DNA from: Astrocystis sublimbata | Taxonomy: Eukaryota > Ascomycota > Sordariomycetes > Xylariales > Xylariaceae | Assembly: GCA_022453515.1 (NCBI GenBank) | Contig: JAJNNY010000116.1 | Span: forward strand, 1 to 55,728 | DNA: 55,728 nucleotides | Direction of reading: 5' to 3' | In this document: one piece after another, positions 43,130 through 54,187 of the stretch | Layout of the letters: every line of letters begins with the position of its first letter | How positions within the stretch are numbered: position 1 is the first letter of the stretch | Translations under genes and position numbers: made by a program | Notes under the pieces: generated by a model | The model's database searches: none | Told to the model about the DNA's origin: nothing | Seen by the model: only the letters and a program-made list of their open reading frames with translations

Positions 43130-44619
43130 ATGGCTCTCTGTCTAGTTGAAGCAGGCTTACAGGCGTGTCTATGGACCCCTAACGACCCGCTGTATCAATC
43201 CAGCAATACATCCTACTTCTCTAACACAGCAAAACTACAGCCAGCTTGCATCTTCTCCCCCACGACTGCTGCTCAAGTATCTGCCGCAGTTCGCGCACTT
43301 TCAGCTGCCGACGAACGATTTGCCATTCGCAGTGGTGGCCATGCCCCCCTTCGAAACTCGAACAATATTGATGGCGGGGTGACCATCGATCTGGGCAGTC
43401 TGGACAGCATCCAGTACGACAACCAAACTAAGCTTGTTACTTTCGGCCCAGGTGTACGTTGGAAACATGTCTACCTTGAACTCGCGAAATACGATCGCGT
43501 TGTTGCTGGTGGCAGAGAAGGCGAGACCGGCGTCGCGGGTTTTCTCCTCGGCGGTGGGAACACGTGGTATACCGCACAGAAAGGTTTCGCCTGTGACAAC
43601 GTTGTGTCTTACGAAATCGTGTTAGCCGACGGTCAACAAGTCACAGCCACCCAAAATTCACACGCTGAACTTTTCCGGGCCCTCAAAGGAGGGTCTAACA
43701 ACTTCGGGGTGGTTGTGAGCTTCACTATGAAGACTATGCCGGGTGGAAACATCTGGGGCGGCACAACACTGATGTCCAAGGAGTATACATCTGACGCTAT
43801 ACAAGCCGTAACGGATTTCACGGCAAACGTATCCAAGTACCCGGACAGCAGTCTAATAGTGGGTATCAACTATATTCCCCAGATGAGAGATATCGTCGTT
43901 GGCGGGGCGCTTGTGGAAACACGCGACAGGAACGGCTCTCCAGCATTTGTGAGATGGTCGAGAATTCCGACGATCGTTGATACCACCGCATCAAAATCAT
44001 TGATAGAAATGGGTCGTGAAACCGCATTGCCATCGAATATGTAGTAAGTCTCTGATCATTATCCTGATACGCCTTATCGGTGACACAGTACTGATACGAG
44101 CTTCAAAGTACGACATGGTTCACATTGACAGTCAAGAATGATTATTGTATACTATCCAAAGCAGTAGAGGTTCACAGTACACTCGTTGACGACCTCAAGA
44201 CTCACATCCCCGACGGAGACTTTCTCACGCAGTGCATCTTCCAGCCACTGCCCCAGACCTTCTGCCGAAGCTCCTACGAGGCCGGTGGCAACGTCTTGGG
44301 ACTGAAGCGTGCTGATTTGGACGGCATAATACTGCAACTGAATGCAATGGTGAAGAATCCGGATCAAAGCAACTTTGCGCGTCGCAAAATCGAGGCTGGC
44401 ATTGAAGTGGTCAAAGAGTTTGCAGGAACGATTGAGGGTGGTCTCCAGGATTGGATCTATTTGAATTACACAGACGGCAACCAGGATCCGATTGGGAGCT
44501 ATGGAGCAGAGAATGTCGAGTTTATGCAAAGGGTGGCCGCGGCCTACGATCCTCATCGGGTGTTTCAGAGGTTGTGTCCTGGCGGCTTCAAACTACTAGA
44601 TGCGAAGCAGGTAGTCTAA
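43130..44619 (+). CDS. FAD-linked oxidase (FAD_binding_4 plus BBE domain)
   Basis: Two exons, 43130-44043 and 44109-44619, joined by a 65-bp intron (GTAAGT to AAAG, phase 2), giving 474 aa. The FAD domain has RSGGHAPLRNSNN (His71, the usual site of covalent flavin), GGGNTWYTAQKGFACDNV and LKGGSNNFG. The BBE C-terminus is YLNYTDGNQDP and PHRVFQRLCPGGFKL. The second flavin-linking Cys found in bicovalent members is not present, as the segment reads GFLLGGGN. Relatives oxidise sugars, berberine-type alkaloids or polyketide intermediates. The N-terminal signal peptide is missing in this model, so the true start may be in an upstream exon. Confidence 0.85.
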
Positions 44620-45265
44620 AAGCAATGCATAGCACAATCAGTAATCCAGCGCTATGAACTTCAACACAGATGCCCAGTCCAAGCAGGCGTAGACATGCGT
44701 TGATTGTTTCTACTATCAAAACACGACTGGAATTGAACGTCGGCTTAGAGACGTGTTGATGGACCTTCTGTGCTAATACCTAAGCATCTTGTGTTCTTTA
44801 CTGCGACAATGAGTAAGATAGAGGATATAAAAATCTATAACTCAACTCATATATGCCCAGAGGCATAAGTCCACGTGTCAGATTCTCCTGATTAGCACAA
44901 ATAGTTATGATCTCATACTACAAAGAAGTATACCCGGTCAGAATGGTATGCCCAAAGCCAAGCGAAGGTCAACTAAACGTCGAAAAGACACCGCAAAGGT
45001 ACCAAAAGCCAAGCGACTATACATCTATTATGTATTCGAGCTCGAAACCTAGAAGCTGAGCTAATTATACCTGTATGGGTAGTGATGCGGCGCTGTCGTA
45101 AACATAAAGTTCATGATCGTTACTCGTTATCGTTAGGTAGGCCCCCAGCATAGGCCACCACCACCTGCTATCCATTGTGTAGGCCCTTTTCCTCCTCCGT
45201 GTCATTTCGTCCCGAACAGTGTTCCCCCTTCTCTCAACTTCCGCAACTGTGTTCCCGTGAGCTAC
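44620..45265. other. Convergent intergenic region
   Basis: About 650 bp between the FAD-oxidase stop and the stop of the hypothetical gene on the minus strand. No gene seen. Sequence is AT-rich, becoming more GC-rich near 45130. Confidence 0.5.
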
Positions 45266-46145
45266 TCATTCCCGCCTCGCTTGGGTTCCGCTACCGAAGG
45301 TAGGTTGGTCCAGCGCCCCTGCCGACGCCCACGAGGACTTTGGTGAAGTGCTTGTTTCCGTCGTGAGGGTTGCGGCTGCTGGGGCAACGGCTCTGGGATA
45401 CATACTGAGCTCGTACACGTTTCGGCGTTCCGTGCCGTCGTCGAGCTCAATGCACTCTTGTTTCAAATTCGGACTATGGGCTCTAGGAGCACCATACCAC
45501 TTTCCTGGGTACCAGCGATGGGCATCGTCCGCAGATGGGACGTCTACTGGCTTCAAGAGATCGTGGATTGTTATGCGTTTGATTTTGGGTACCGGAGGCT
45601 GTAGTGGGCTTTGGAACTGCGACGCTGGTGTTTTATTGGGATAAATCTCAGGGTTTGCGCGGAGATCCACGTGGCGATTTTCATCTCCGTAAGGCAATCC
45701 GGTGGGATCGTTATCCGCATCCGATTCTTCGTCATCGCTGTCCAGGTAACCATCGTCGGTCTCCAGGTCCGGGCTCACCTCTCTAGTGATATTCGTATTC
45801 CATTCCGGGTTCAGTAAATGGTGGAACATTGGGTGATGGCCGCCATTATTGTACCGACTGTAGTTGCCCCGATATGGGCAACCGCAATTGGCGCACACTG
45901 TTCTCCCGTCGGGGTCGGGTGGCGTGTGTCCTATGTGCTGTTCATTCGCAGCGCTAGGATTTGAAATCCCGCTCGTTCCATGTTCGCGGGAGTGATGAAG
46001 CCTGCCTTGGGCGGCCACACTGTCGTGGTCGTCATTTGGGTGCTGCAAACACGTCCTGGTTAGTGGCAGACTTTGGCTATACTTGGGTTGAAGCTCAGTG
46101 TCGAGGATAACGCACCGAAGATGGATTTCGACTGTATTCAGCCAT
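45266..46145 (-). CDS. Hypothetical acidic protein with CxxC motif
   Basis: Two exons, 46145-46116 and 46042-45266, with a 73-bp intron, phase 0, giving 268 aa (starts MAEYSRNPSS). Not recognised. The N-terminus is polar and His-rich. CANCGCPYRG could be half of a zinc site, but no second Cys pair follows, which argues against a complete GATA or ribbon finger. A strongly acidic run (DLETDDGYLDSDDEESDADND) sits in the middle, then a Pro-rich part, IKRITIHDLLKP and a Ser/Thr/Ala-rich C-terminus. Mostly disordered by composition. A nuclear or chromatin role is possible but only inferred. The first exon of 10 codons is the less certain part. Confidence 0.6.
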
Positions 46146-47992
46146 TGTTATAATAGCTTGTAAGGGTACATCGCCTGCAGTATCAAAGGTGAGGGTTTGG
46201 TCCGACGGCGTGGAGGGTTGAAGTTGACGAAAGTGAGATGAATTTCGATTGCATCTAAGGTGTGCGAAATTCGTCAGGCTACCTATGGAAGACCGGAGAC
46301 GTGTCAGTAGACATGCCATTGTCTTAAAATCTATTTCGTGGTGCGGGCTGCCAAACCCTAGGTACCTACTGAGAGCATCAATTAAACGTTTGTGACTGCA
46401 GCTTCGTTATCTGAATGCAGGGCCACCTGTCCTCAGATACGGTATACGTACGACCTTTGACCGATGTTTACGCGGGAGCAGCTCAACTTAAGTCGCTCAA
46501 GCCCTTGACCGAATCAGTAGATGAGTGGTTCCTATTGATACAGCAAAAGTGATCAACTATCCCACACTTGTAACAAAGCCATAATCAGCCAAAAGGGTTG
46601 AAAGCGTATTTCGTCTAAGTTTATCATCGTATGCTTACGTATGCTCACTTAGCTACAAAGTTCTTGCGAACGAATCGTTTCAATTTGCGCCTCGAACTTG
46701 AGTATTATACTCTCCCGGCTTACAACGTTTAAGATTTTGGTAGTAAAAGACGACTCCCCAGAAGGAAACACATACCCGTCACAGAATCATCATAGAACAA
46801 GAAAAGGGGTTTTTCACCAAGGTAACGGTCCCATCCATGTTTGAGTGAAAGGGGCCAATCTGAGCTTGTAGGATATTTGCAATCGAAAGTGGAATGGATG
46901 AAATTCCCCGGAACACCCGTTGCCTTTGCACCTCGTCGTCTCGGTGTGCCTACTCCGGGATCAAGGTGTCCCAGTACCATGGACGCTGAATTTACTTGGC
47001 GCTGGATGACCTTGGAACATTACGGGACAGTAGTGGGAGTCGGAAAAGCCTGTAGTAAGCGCAGCAGTGCCAGAACCGTGAGTCAAGAATATCACGTGTT
47101 TTACTTGCAAAAACTAGATGACGAGTACCGCAGGCTCAAATCTCAGCAAATCTCACACAGTAAACTCACATGAAAGCCACCCGTAAGACCAAACCCAAAT
47201 AACAAGCGATATTAGCGGATCTCAATTCTGTTCAATTGATGCATGGGCTCCCGTATCGCAGCCGATTTTCTCATTTGATACAAACTATATGTCTAGAATC
47301 TGCAAGTTTGTGAGGCATGAGGACCCGGATAACAACCTTGTGATCTTTGGTGATGCCTCAATGCATGTCGACCAAGTCACCAGACGCAAAATTTGAGCAA
47401 CCTCGTATTGTCACTATCCATCAGCTACAATTTACCCGCCAAGTCCCTTATGCTGCTTGACCAGAGCTTCCACCGAGACCAAGCCTCCAGGGTCCCCAAA
47501 GCTGTGTGCGGCTTCCTCCTCACAGAACCATGGGAAGCCCGATTGCAGACATTCTTCTCTTCCTCCAGCGACGTCTCAATCGCAGCAAAACCCCGGCCAA
47601 GAAACTCCAGCAATGATGACATGGTAGTAATACATGGTGACCCGTGAACGAACGAGTTGGAAGCTTAGAGACGATACTTATACAATTCATGCCACCAAGT
47701 TTGAGTTAAAAAGGCCAACTATCTAGCCTTTATAGTAAGTTATAAGAAATCGACAAAAATTATCTTTTATTTCACAAAATCTTGTGTCAGTTCTTCGGGT
47801 TCAAGGTACTGCGGATATAAGGGAGTTTCCCCCCTATTTATAGCCGAGGTGTTGGTTCTTGACATGAGTGCATGCTGACTGGATATTGTACAAATGATCT
47901 CTTTGTGGTTGAGGATCGTTCTTCGGTATTTAAGACTACCTAGTACCTTCATTCATGAGAGCCACTCCCTGCATCCATCACCTACCATCCCG
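46146..47992. other. Intergenic region, 1.8 kb
   Basis: No supported gene. Plus-strand frames at 46841-47173 (about 110 codons) and 47393-47647 show no known motif and no sensible start context. They could be decayed exons, but I cannot show it. A TATA-like, AT-rich stretch near 47660-47770 lies within range of the following glycosyltransferase gene. Confidence 0.45.
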
Positions 47993-49249
47993 ATGGCTTC
48001 AAAATTAAACCGAAGGTCGTTTCGACCAGTCACGCCTGGAATCGAGCTCATCCCCGAAGACAAGTTCGATCCGCGGTCAGATGCAGAGCTTATCGAAACA
48101 CTCAAGCATCCCACCGCGGTACGCCACGAGCGCAATGTTTGGGCTTTTTGGGACACCGGCTTCGACAGCATGCGACCGTGGACGCAGCGCAACGTTCTCG
48201 GCTGGATGCGCCGTCAGGGGCCCTCTTGGGACATCCGTCTGCTCGACATGGTGCCGGGATCAGCCACCAACGTGCAGAACTTCGTGCCGCCCGAATACCT
48301 GCCCGAGTGTTTCAAGAACGGCGCAATGGACGGCATTGTCAAGGGCCAACACGCCAGCGACATGGCCCGTTTGCCCCTATTGTATCTGTATGGCGGCGTT
48401 TGGCAAGATGTCGGCTCGATGCTGTTTCGCAACTTCGACGACATCTTCTGGCGCGAGCTGGAAGATCCCACATCGCCGTTCGAGATGGCGGTCTCGCTAT
48501 TCCAGATGCGAAAATACCCCGGACAATGTATGACCGGCTTCTTCGCTGCGCGGAAGGAAAACCCGTTCATTGAGCGCTGGATGCAGGTGTTCCTCCAGCT
48601 CTGGAAAGACGGGCGCACCAACTGCTTCGGGATACACGAACATCCGCTCGTCAAGCCGCTCGGCTTGATGGTGCCGCCCGAAGAGCAGGAGCACGAACAT
48701 CCGCGCACCATCGACCTGGGAGGGTCAGGCGCCGATATGAATATCGTCACAGACTATTTGGGTCTCAACATGGCATATGAGCGCGTGCGACTGACCAAAG
48801 ACCCCGCGACGGGGTGGAACGGGCCCGAGTATGTGCGACGCCATGTTCACATGATCGACACATTCGACGAGATAATAAAATCGCACGAGATTCTTCTGCA
48901 AGACGAGCTATTTCCGTTGCTATCGCTACCATTTCAGCCGGAGCACATCGATACCGACCCTCGGCAGAAGGCTGCCGCTGACTATGTCGGGTATGTCCTG
49001 GCCAACTGTAGTCAGGCGAAGCATAGCCAGGGGCACTGGCAGCCCGGACAAAGGGTGCCGTTGGCGATGACCTGGAGCATGCCTGAGAATGCTGATGCTG
49101 ATATCAAGGAGGGCACATGGGCCGAGTATTACAGGTGGGCGAGCATATATTGCCATCAGACAAGATTGCCCGGGGTTTGTCTTCCTAGTCTGACGCTGCC
49201 CGCGGAACGAGACGAGATCAACGAGGGCGGACTGCTGGAAGTCAAATGA
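47993..49249 (+). CDS. Capsule-synthesis-type glycosyltransferase (Caps_synth-like)
   Basis: Intronless, 418 aa from ATG 47993 (MASKLNRRSF). An upstream in-frame extension is open to 47894 but looks like leader. Early block NVWAFWDTGFDSMRPWTQRNV is the substrate-entry pattern of the family. HASDMARLPLLYLYGG followed by VWQD (about 120-139) holds the SD-R-YGG-D signature that coordinates the sugar nucleotide and metal. The C-terminal half is compact without membrane helices. Such fungal proteins are related to capsular polysaccharide synthesis and GT32-like enzymes and likely transfer sugar from a nucleotide donor; the product is unknown. GC-rich relative to flanks. Confidence 0.82.
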   Translation: MASKLNRRSFRPVTPGIELIPEDKFDPRSDAELIETLKHPTAVRHERNVWAFWDTGFDSMRPWTQRNVLGWMRRQGPSWDIRLLDMVPGSATNVQNFVPPEYLPECFKNGAMDGIVKGQHASDMARLPLLYLYGGVWQDVGSMLFRNFDDIFWRELEDPTSPFEMAVSLFQMRKYPGQCMTGFFAARKENPFIERWMQVFLQLWKDGRTNCFGIHEHPLVKPLGLMVPPEEQEHEHPRTIDLGGSGADMNIVTDYLGLNMAYERVRLTKDPATGWNGPEYVRRHVHMIDTFDEIIKSHEILLQDELFPLLSLPFQPEHIDTDPRQKAAADYVGYVLANCSQAKHSQGHWQPGQRVPLAMTWSMPENADADIKEGTWAEYYRWASIYCHQTRLPGVCLPSLTLPAERDEINEGGLLEVK

Positions 49250-49928
49250 GCGCTCCTTGTCTCGTGGCTAGAGTAGCGGTGTCTGGCAGTGTTGGGTAAT
49301 TAGCTGGCGTGCTAGCTCAACCAAGATTATAAATTCGTAAAGTGATCAGATGGTGCAATTAAGCGAATCAGGTGAGGTACTACTATCTTTTCTCGACGTG
49401 TCTTTTCTAGCAATCTTTGTCTCACTTGGATTTTCATTTCCATGCCTGCACAAACCTTCTATCGCATACGAGATGCAGCTTGTATTAGAGAGTGCTCGGC
49501 TCAACTTCCAACTCGGCGCCCAACTTACCTTGAGTACTTACCTTAGGTAAGTAGGTACCTTGGATAGTTTTTAGGTACGTTTTCTATGTAAGGACAAAAA
49601 AACATGATCATCCAAGAATCATTTGCTGCATATTCGTCAGTTTAGAAAAAAACCATCCGGGTTTGAATTTGTGCGATTGCGGCGTAATGTTTTAGCGAAA
49701 GGTTGATAGCTACCAACTTCGGACTGCGTGCCCCTCAGTGTCCGCCCCTTGCGGTCCAATACTTGTGCGGGCGCATCGTCAAAGGCAGCCAGCCATCGCA
49801 AGACAATACACAGATTTTATATATTGCTGCAGGTCTCACGTTCTGGTCATATTAATTTTTTACATTTTCGCTACATCTCGCTTTCTGCTTTCGAGATTTA
49901 CTCTGGGTAGTTTACATTACCTCTCACC
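49250..49928. other. Intergenic region upstream of the tartrate-dehydrogenase gene
   Basis: About 680 bp, AT-rich. CT-rich near 49860-49928, as expected of a leader. A partial repeat of TACCTTAGGTAAGTAGGTACCTT-like dyads lies at about 49530-49580. No gene. Confidence 0.5.
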
Positions 49929-51020
49929 ATGTCGCAAAACCCACTGAAAATTGCCGTCATCCCCGGCGATGGCATCGGTGTTGAGGTCATGCCCATCGGC
50001 GTACAGTGCCTAAAGGCAATTGGCGAGATCTACAACGTACCGCTACAATTTGAAGAATTCGACTTCGCCAGCGTCCCCTACTTCAAGCAGCACGGGGACA
50101 TGCTGCCGCAAGACTGGAAGACGACGCTGTCGCAATTCGACGCCATCTACTTCGGCGCCGTCGGCATGCCGGACGAGGTGCCGGACGAGGTGACGCTCTG
50201 GGGCAGTCTCCTCAAGTTCCGTCGCGAGTTCGACCAATACGTCAATCTACGCCCCTGCCGACTCATCGCGGGGGTGAAATCCCCCTTAGCCGACCGTAAG
50301 CCCGGCGACATTGACTTCTGGATCGTGCGCGAGAACACCGAGGGCGAGTACAGCACCATCGGCGGGAAGATATTCGAAGGCACCGACCGCGAGATCGTCA
50401 TGCAGGAGACAGTGATGACGCGGTTCGGCGTCGACAGGATCCTCAAGTACGCTTTTGACCTGGCGCAGAGCCGGCCCCGCAAGCGCCTCACCAGCGCAAC
50501 CAAGAGCAACGGCATCAGCACCACGATGCCGTGGTGGGACGCGCGTGTGCGCGAGATGGCCAAGAACTACCCCGACATCCATGTAGAAAAGTACCACATC
50601 GACATCCTCACTGCGCACTTTGTGCAGAGGCCTGATATCTTCGACGTGGTGGTTGGGAGCAACCTCTTCGGCGATATCCTCTCCGACCTCGGCCCCGCTT
50701 GCACAGGCACGATCGGCATTGCGCCCTCAGCCAACATCAACCCCGAGGGCAAGTTCCCTAGTCTTTTTGAGCCCGTCCACGGCAGTGCACCCGACATCGC
50801 CGGCAAGGGTGTCGCTAACCCGGTGGGCATGATCTGGGCCGGCCAGATGCTCCTTCAACATTTCGGTCATAAGGAGGCCGCTGAGGCTTTGTTGAAAGCA
50901 GTAGAAAATGTCCTCGGCCGCTCTCAGACAGATGTATTAACTGCGGACATGGGTGGCAAAGGAACAACAAAGACGCTCGGCGATGCTATCATCAGCGAAA
51001 TCAAGTCATTTCAAAAGTAG
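49929..51020 (+). CDS. Tartrate/D-malate-type dehydrogenase (isopropylmalate dehydrogenase family)
   Basis: Intronless, 363 aa, the normal length for this group. N-terminal IPGDGIGVEV. The substrate loop reads RENTEGEYS (134-142) with Arg residues upstream at 98-109. Metal-binding acids are Asp225 (KYHIDIL), Asp249 and Asp253 (GSNLFGDILSD). The NAD-binding part has EPVHGSAPDIAGKG. The substrate loop and overall pattern fit tartrate dehydrogenases and related D-malate enzymes rather than leucine-pathway enzymes, but specificity cannot be settled from sequence alone. It oxidises a 2-hydroxyacid with NAD and metal, often with decarboxylation. Followed on the same strand by an isochorismatase-like gene. 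Confidence 0.9.
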   Translation: MSQNPLKIAVIPGDGIGVEVMPIGVQCLKAIGEIYNVPLQFEEFDFASVPYFKQHGDMLPQDWKTTLSQFDAIYFGAVGMPDEVPDEVTLWGSLLKFRREFDQYVNLRPCRLIAGVKSPLADRKPGDIDFWIVRENTEGEYSTIGGKIFEGTDREIVMQETVMTRFGVDRILKYAFDLAQSRPRKRLTSATKSNGISTTMPWWDARVREMAKNYPDIHVEKYHIDILTAHFVQRPDIFDVVVGSNLFGDILSDLGPACTGTIGIAPSANINPEGKFPSLFEPVHGSAPDIAGKGVANPVGMIWAGQMLLQHFGHKEAAEALLKAVENVLGRSQTDVLTADMGGKGTTKTLGDAIISEIKSFQK

Positions 51021-51673
51021 GATGTTACGAGATTCCTGTATTAGCATTGCTTTAATACCACTTTCTAAGAGATGCATCTGCACGCTCGCAGCTTCAGCGC
51101 ATCTAAATGACTAAGTGATTGAGCTACAGCGGGCAATCGGATTCTGTTCAACTCTATACGCATACTAGATCCTACAGATAGAACATGACCATCTCAGGCA
51201 GCAAAACGCGATCGTCGGACAGCAAGCCAAATGAACATATTCTTGTTTTCAAACGATGCGCTTTTGAGCTCTGTACCTAGTAGCGGATGGAAGATCATGG
51301 CCGCCGATCTAGGTAGGCATAGTGAGGCGAGGCCCTAACACCCCCGAACCGTTGTGCGCAAGCGCTTTCAAGTGATTTGATAATCGCCATTTGACCTTAG
51401 ATAGTCACCTTCAACACGTACAGCGAGTTACAACGATTACTTCATAGCGCTTGCGCAAGACCCCTTAGTCAATTTGTCATAGACTTGGCATGGTGAGCTC
51501 CGGAGCTTGTCGGGTACCAAACGCGGGGGTTCCGTCGAGCTATACGATATGTCCCGAGCGCCTCATGACTCTTGACTACGATTCATCACAGTTTGAGATT
51601 ATTATTTTCCAGTGCACGACTTCATTTTCAGTCATAATTTCGAAGATATATCAAAAAACAGAAAAACCCCAAA
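51021..51673. other. Intergenic region with a 12-bp inverted repeat pair
   Basis: About 650 bp between the dehydrogenase and the hydrolase gene. 51355-51366 (TGCGCAAGCGCT) is the reverse complement of 51446-51457 (AGCGCTTGCGCA), 79 bp apart, and TTGCGCAA at 51451-51458 is itself a palindrome. It could be a regulator-binding pair for the downstream gene; this is inferred only from symmetry. Confidence 0.45.
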
Positions 51674-52343
51674 ATGGCAGACACCGCAAAGAGCTTCCGC
51701 CAGACCGTCGGCGTGCCGCCATCAACGGCATCCACCAGCGACAGCGTCCTCGTGATCATAGACGCGCAAAACGAGTATGCCTCCGGCCATCTCAAGACAG
51801 AGAACATCGCAAGCACCCGGGCGGCCATCGCCTCCTTACTCGAGAAGTACCGCGCCAGCAGCGCGCCCATCGTGCACGTGGTGCACAAGACGCCCGACGG
51901 CGCTCCCGTCTTCACGCCCGGGACCCCGCTCGCGGAGGAGTTCGACGAGCTCAAGCCCAAGGCCGGCGAGAGCGTGGTGGTGAAGCAGTTTCCGGGGGCT
52001 TTCACCGGTACCCAGCTGCAGGAGATTTTGGAAAAGTCCGGGCGCAAGAAGGTGGTTCTGACTGGATACATGGTGAGTTGGCAATTTGTTGAAATCCGTG
52101 CAATTGAAAGATGTGCGCCACGTCGCTGACAATGCCTTCTTTTTCTTTCTGTTGCAGGCTCATGTCTGCGTCTCGACTACTGCTCGGCAAGCTGCTGAGA
52201 AGAGCTGGGATGTCATCGTCCCCAAGGATGCGGTCGGCGACCGTCACATCCCGGGTGTAGATGCCACGGAGTTGGTCCGTGTCGCGCTCAGCGAGATCGC
52301 CGATGCGTTTGGTACTGTTGTTGAGAGCAAGGAGATCTCGTAA
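51674..52343 (+). CDS. Isochorismatase-like cysteine hydrolase
   Basis: Two exons, 51674-52072 and 52158-52343, with an 85-bp GT-AG intron, phase 0, giving 194 aa, typical for the family. The triad is visible: Asp30 in VIIDAQNEY, Lys104 in [10 protein letters not shown] and Cys137 in AHVCVSTT, the latter directly after the exon junction (GYM-AHVC). The C-terminal strand ends in VVESKEIS. Family members hydrolyse small amides (nicotinamidase-like) or vinyl ethers; the substrate is not predictable. It lies 650 bp downstream of the tartrate-type dehydrogenase on the same strand, so a shared catabolic role is possible but not shown. Confidence 0.9.
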
Positions 52344-52578
52344 TTGGAAACATACTTCTGGGCCAATTGTGACTCAATAGTGCAGTTAGCGAGCGACCTG
52401 CATGGTGTCGTGGCTTCCAAGACGGCCCGCTCTCGGAATCAAAGACGTCAGCTATAACGGTGACAATTTCTAAAACTCTGATTGAAATTGAACCGGAAAA
52501 CGCGTATTATAAGGTGCCCATTTAACTTTGAGCAAGGGATAGTATACATGAGGTTGGCGCGGCGTACGTTATCCGACC

Positions 52579-53411
52579 TCACCACGGCAGCACACCACCA
52601 TCCAAGTCTATCATGCCATTTTTCTTAATATCATCATCCCTCTTGCCTAACACCACCTCAAGAAGGGCATTCGCCGGCTCACTAGGGTCTCTAGCCCCTC
52701 CTTTTATCCTCATCTTGCGGCCCTTCTCTCCCGTAAGATTAGAGACGCAGAAGCCCGGGTTGAAAGCCAGCACCCTGCATCCCCACTCAGCGTAGTTGTA
52801 CCGGTGACACCCCGCGAGCATGTTCAACGCAGCCTTACTCATGCGGTAGTGGTCCCCCCGAACATGATGGAACTCGTACTCAGGGTCCAGTCTGGCGGTA
52901 ATAGAGCCCTGCTCAGAGGAGACGTGGATGACATATGGCTTCGCGGCTCTCCGAAGTAAGGGTTCGAAGGTCTCTGTAACGACGAGCGGCCCGAAGACAT
53001 TAGTCTCAAAGGTCTGGCGCAGCGAATCCAATGCTTCCATTTCCTGATAGACGATGATTCCAGCGTTGTTGATGAGGACATCCAATTTGCCGAATTGCGT
53101 CTCGATCAGCTGCTTAGAGGCGATAATCGACTTCTGATCACAGACATCGATCTCCAGGACGGAGATTGTGCCCTTCAAGGAGTCGCTGAGTGTAGATTGG
53201 ATCTCGTTGAGGGCTTGATTGCCCTTCTCAGCCGATCGAGAGCCAAGTATTACATGGAAGTCTGAGGAAGCGGCGACAAGAGCTTTCACGGTCTCGAGAC
53301 CGATACCACTGTTCGCGCCTTTTCACCCAAATAGTTAGCTTCCCGTTACGAGAGCCCGAGGGTGAGATGCAACTTACCTGTGATAAGGACGATTCTCTTG
53401 TCCGATGCCAT
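52579..53411 (-). CDS. Classical short-chain dehydrogenase/reductase
   Basis: Two exons, 53411-53378 and 53318-52579, with a 59-bp intron, phase 1, giving 257 aa. The intron splits the cofactor motif TGANSGIG after its first Gly codon base. GSRSAEKG suggests NADP (Arg after the second strand). INNAGI, HVSSEQG (catalytic Ser) and YRMSK (Tyr and Lys) are all present. After the active site comes FNPGFCVSNLTG. Cytosolic, no signal or helix. The substrate is unknown; similar enzymes reduce small carbonyls in fungal secondary metabolism or detoxification. In contrast to the SDR at 19389, all catalytic residues are intact. Confidence 0.92.
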
Positions 53412-54187
53412 TCTTGAGAGGCGGATTGGTATTTGCTCTTGAAGGGATACGAATTTGTGTTATTTATTAATTCCTTCTAAATACTGCGACGGAGGAGTGA
53501 TCAACATGACCATGATAGCAGTAGCAGCAAATGAACACCTCCCTATATAGTTTTCCAAGACTGTCTTGTTCCATCATGATTTTCTCACCATTTTGCTCGC
53601 CCATGCGGAAATAGGAGATACACGATATGGCTGTAGTTGGCGGACATTTTGAGAGTTCCGAGCTCACGCATGGCCCCTCCAGACTGAGGCTCTCCCTGGG
53701 CGCATATGGTGTATTTCTCGATACGCGTATTGCTGCTGACTGCGTTAGTGGGGTTGGTGATGATGGAACATCATTAGCGCACCTGCTAAGTCCGCGCCGG
53801 TGCGCTGCGACAGCTAAGCAACAGGCCCTTTGGGGGGCGAGGAAGCCGGCGGTACTGAACCTTGGAAAAGTGTATATGAGCGAAGGATTATGGTCAGCTG
53901 ATCTCCCTCATCAATCTTTTGCGTTAACTCCGGGCTTAAGAACCCTACCCCTTGGATCAGTTTTAGATTTCTACTATGCTACCTGTATATACATCAATCA
54001 AGCTCCTTTGCACCGCCAACGTTTGAAATTACAATATACAATATACATGCTTTGAGCGACTTTACTCCATGATTAAAGATTATGGGGATAGACTTTGCCA
54101 GCGATGATGACCAGTCCAGCCGGCGGGTATTGTGGTTTGAACGCCAATTCCAAAACAAGGAACTCATGAGATTCCGGTCTTATCAAA
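53412..54187. other. Intergenic region
   Basis: About 780 bp between two minus-strand genes. A plus-strand frame of 142 codons (53627-54055) has no recognisable motif and overlaps the likely SDR promoter, so I regard it as chance. No RNA or repeat seen. Confidence 0.45.

Noticed and set aside
34668..46145. Secondary-metabolite cluster around the amidase, FAD oxidase and hydrolases
   Set aside because: No polyketide synthase, peptide synthetase, terpene cyclase, transporter or pathway regulator is in the window; the genes look unrelated.
47894..47992. Upstream extension of the glycosyltransferase
   Set aside because: The in-frame extension has no function visible and resembles leader sequence; ATG 47993 starts the conserved part.
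53627..54055. 142-codon plus-strand ORF
   Set aside because: No motif, odd composition, and overlaps the likely promoter of the SDR gene on the other strand.
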